Source of the DNA: Candidatus Helarchaeota archaeon
GTDB lineage: Archaea > Asgardarchaeota > Lokiarchaeia > Helarchaeales > JABXJV01
Reading direction: 5' to 3'
NCBI GenBank assembly: GCA_013375355.1
Contig: JABXJV010000439.1
Coordinates: 1-6,831 of the forward strand
DNA: 6,831 bases
Numbering within the stretch: position 1 is the stretch's first letter; each line of letters begins with the position of its first letter. Under the pieces are notes generated by a model. It was not told where the DNA came from, did not search any database, and worked only from the letters and a program-made list of their open reading frames with translations. The position numbers were made by a program, and so were the translations under genes. Positions 6,240-6,831 of the stretch are shown in pieces.

Positions 6240-6304
6240 ATATTAAATACATTTTTAATAGTAATTTAACAGACAATTGTTAATACTACTTCTGCTTTTT
6301 CAAT

Positions 6305-6831
6305 TTACAATTTCCAAGGGGGAGTATCAGGAAGGAGTTCCTCGAATTTCTGGATTAGCTGTGTTTCATAATTTCCGACATATTCTCCAGACAAAAATAC
6401 ATCGAGGGCTTCTTTAAAGAAGAATTCCCATGATTCTTCTTCGTGTCCAGGATTAACAGGAAAGAACAATGCATTGTTACCCCTTGCGGCTTTCAGGTCA
6501 CCGGGAGCATCCCCTATCATAAGCATACGGTCATTTTTATACTTTCCGCTTGCTGTAAGATTTATATGCTCCTTTTTGCTTCCCAATTCCTGTCCTGCAA
6601 TAATACCTGTATATTTTGCGATATCGTGTTCTTCCCATTCTCTTTTCAAAGCCTCTGTTGGAGTAGCGGAGACCACAATCATATCGGCATAAGGCTGAAG
6701 TTTCTCAAGGCTTTCTTTAACATAAGGGAAAGGAGGTACTCCTTTAACCATTTCCGCAACTGCTCTGTTGACAGCCTCGCTCCACTTCAGAGCCTTCGCT
6801 AAGATTTCATCACCTGTCGATTCAACCTCCT
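6305..6831 (-). CDS. HAD-superfamily hydrolase, N-terminus beyond right edge
   Basis: The frame stays open from the TAA at 6305-6307 to the right edge, giving at least 174 residues; the first internal Met (codon at 6751) is not the start, because 26 further in-frame residues (from EVESTGDEILAKALKW) precede it. HAD motif II is VVSATP (52-57 of the visible part, S54), motif III is the lysine of GSKKEH (83-88), and motif IV is GDAPGDLKAA (106-115, acidic D107 and D111). Motif I, with the nucleophile Asp, must lie in the missing part. It is probably a phosphatase acting on a small phosphorylated metabolite; the substrate is unknown. The tail ending in PPWKL is beyond the core fold. Codon content and GC resemble the oxidoreductase downstream, from which it is separated by 213 bases. 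Confidence 0.88.
   Translation of the reverse strand, partial: EVESTGDEILAKALKWSEAVNRAVAEMVKGVPPFPYVKESLEKLQPYADMIVVSATPTEALKREWEEHDIAKYTGIIAGQELGSKKEHINLTASGKYKNDRMLMIGDAPGDLKAARGNNALFFPVNPGHEEESWEFFFKEALDVFLSGEYVGNYETQLIQKFEELLPDTPPWKL

Noticed and set aside
6266..6283. TTAACA/TGTTAA inverted repeat after the HAD stop as a terminator
   Set aside because: Six weak pairs with a 6-base loop and no U-run; too unstable and too easily found by chance in AT-rich sequence.
6443..6802. 119- and 72-codon open frames on the plus strand
   Set aside because: Both are shadows of the HAD gene, which shows conserved motifs II to IV.
6796..6831. AGGAGGT at the right edge on the minus strand as a ribosome binding site
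   Set aside because: The nearest ATG gives only a three-residue peptide, and the bases are in-frame codons of the HAD gene.

Overview
The window is a stretch of low-GC bacterial chromosome. All eight protein genes lie on the minus strand, so transcription runs from the right edge to the left. The mix suggests an uncultured Gram-negative-like bacterium: a Tat-exported Gfo/Idh/MocA oxidoreductase (a type common in Planctomycetes, Bacteroidetes and many candidate phyla), an archaemetzincin-type protease, a DUF72 protein and a membrane glycan module. The sequence alone does not fix the phylum. I saw no rRNA, tRNA, CRISPR array, insertion sequence or phage gene. No gene-free gap exceeds about 215 bases.

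Right part (about 3380-6831), with higher GC. First comes the C-terminal part of a HAD-superfamily hydrolase, whose start lies beyond the right edge (6305-6831). A 213-base spacer follows, holding a palindrome (6215-6239), a plausible promoter (6138-6166) and the only strong Shine-Dalgarno site in the window (6100-6107). Then come the Tat-signal Gfo/Idh/MocA oxidoreductase (4730-6091), a 71-base spacer with two tandem ACAAA(G/GT)TTTGT palindromes, and the archaemetzincin (4119-4658). The archaemetzincin overlaps the DUF72 gene (3379-4122) by an ATGA junction.

A 7-bp perfect stem-loop, resembling the dispersed GTAGGGGCGAAC...GTTCGCCC class of intergenic palindromes, sits exactly at the end of the DUF72 gene and seems to supply its stop codon.

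Left part (1-3332), markedly more AT-rich. It holds a UPF0104/LPG-synthase-TM type membrane protein (2358-3332), a 198-base spacer, a DPM1-like family 2 glycosyltransferase with two C-terminal membrane helices (1179-2159), a class I methyltransferase (584-1201), and the N-terminal 195 residues of a GT-C/GT39-like multispanning glycosyltransferase that runs off the left edge (1-587). The last three genes overlap one another and form a tight operon. Together the left block looks like a make-flip-use route for a polyprenyl-phosphate-linked sugar: a cytoplasmic GT2 makes the carrier sugar, the UPF0104 protein may move it across the membrane, and the GT-C enzyme transfers it outside. This pathway is inferred from families and context.

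Nothing here is clearly a new defence or mobile system. The most notable points are the glycan module, the placement of the palindromes, the archaemetzincin-DUF72 coupling and the scarcity of Shine-Dalgarno sites.
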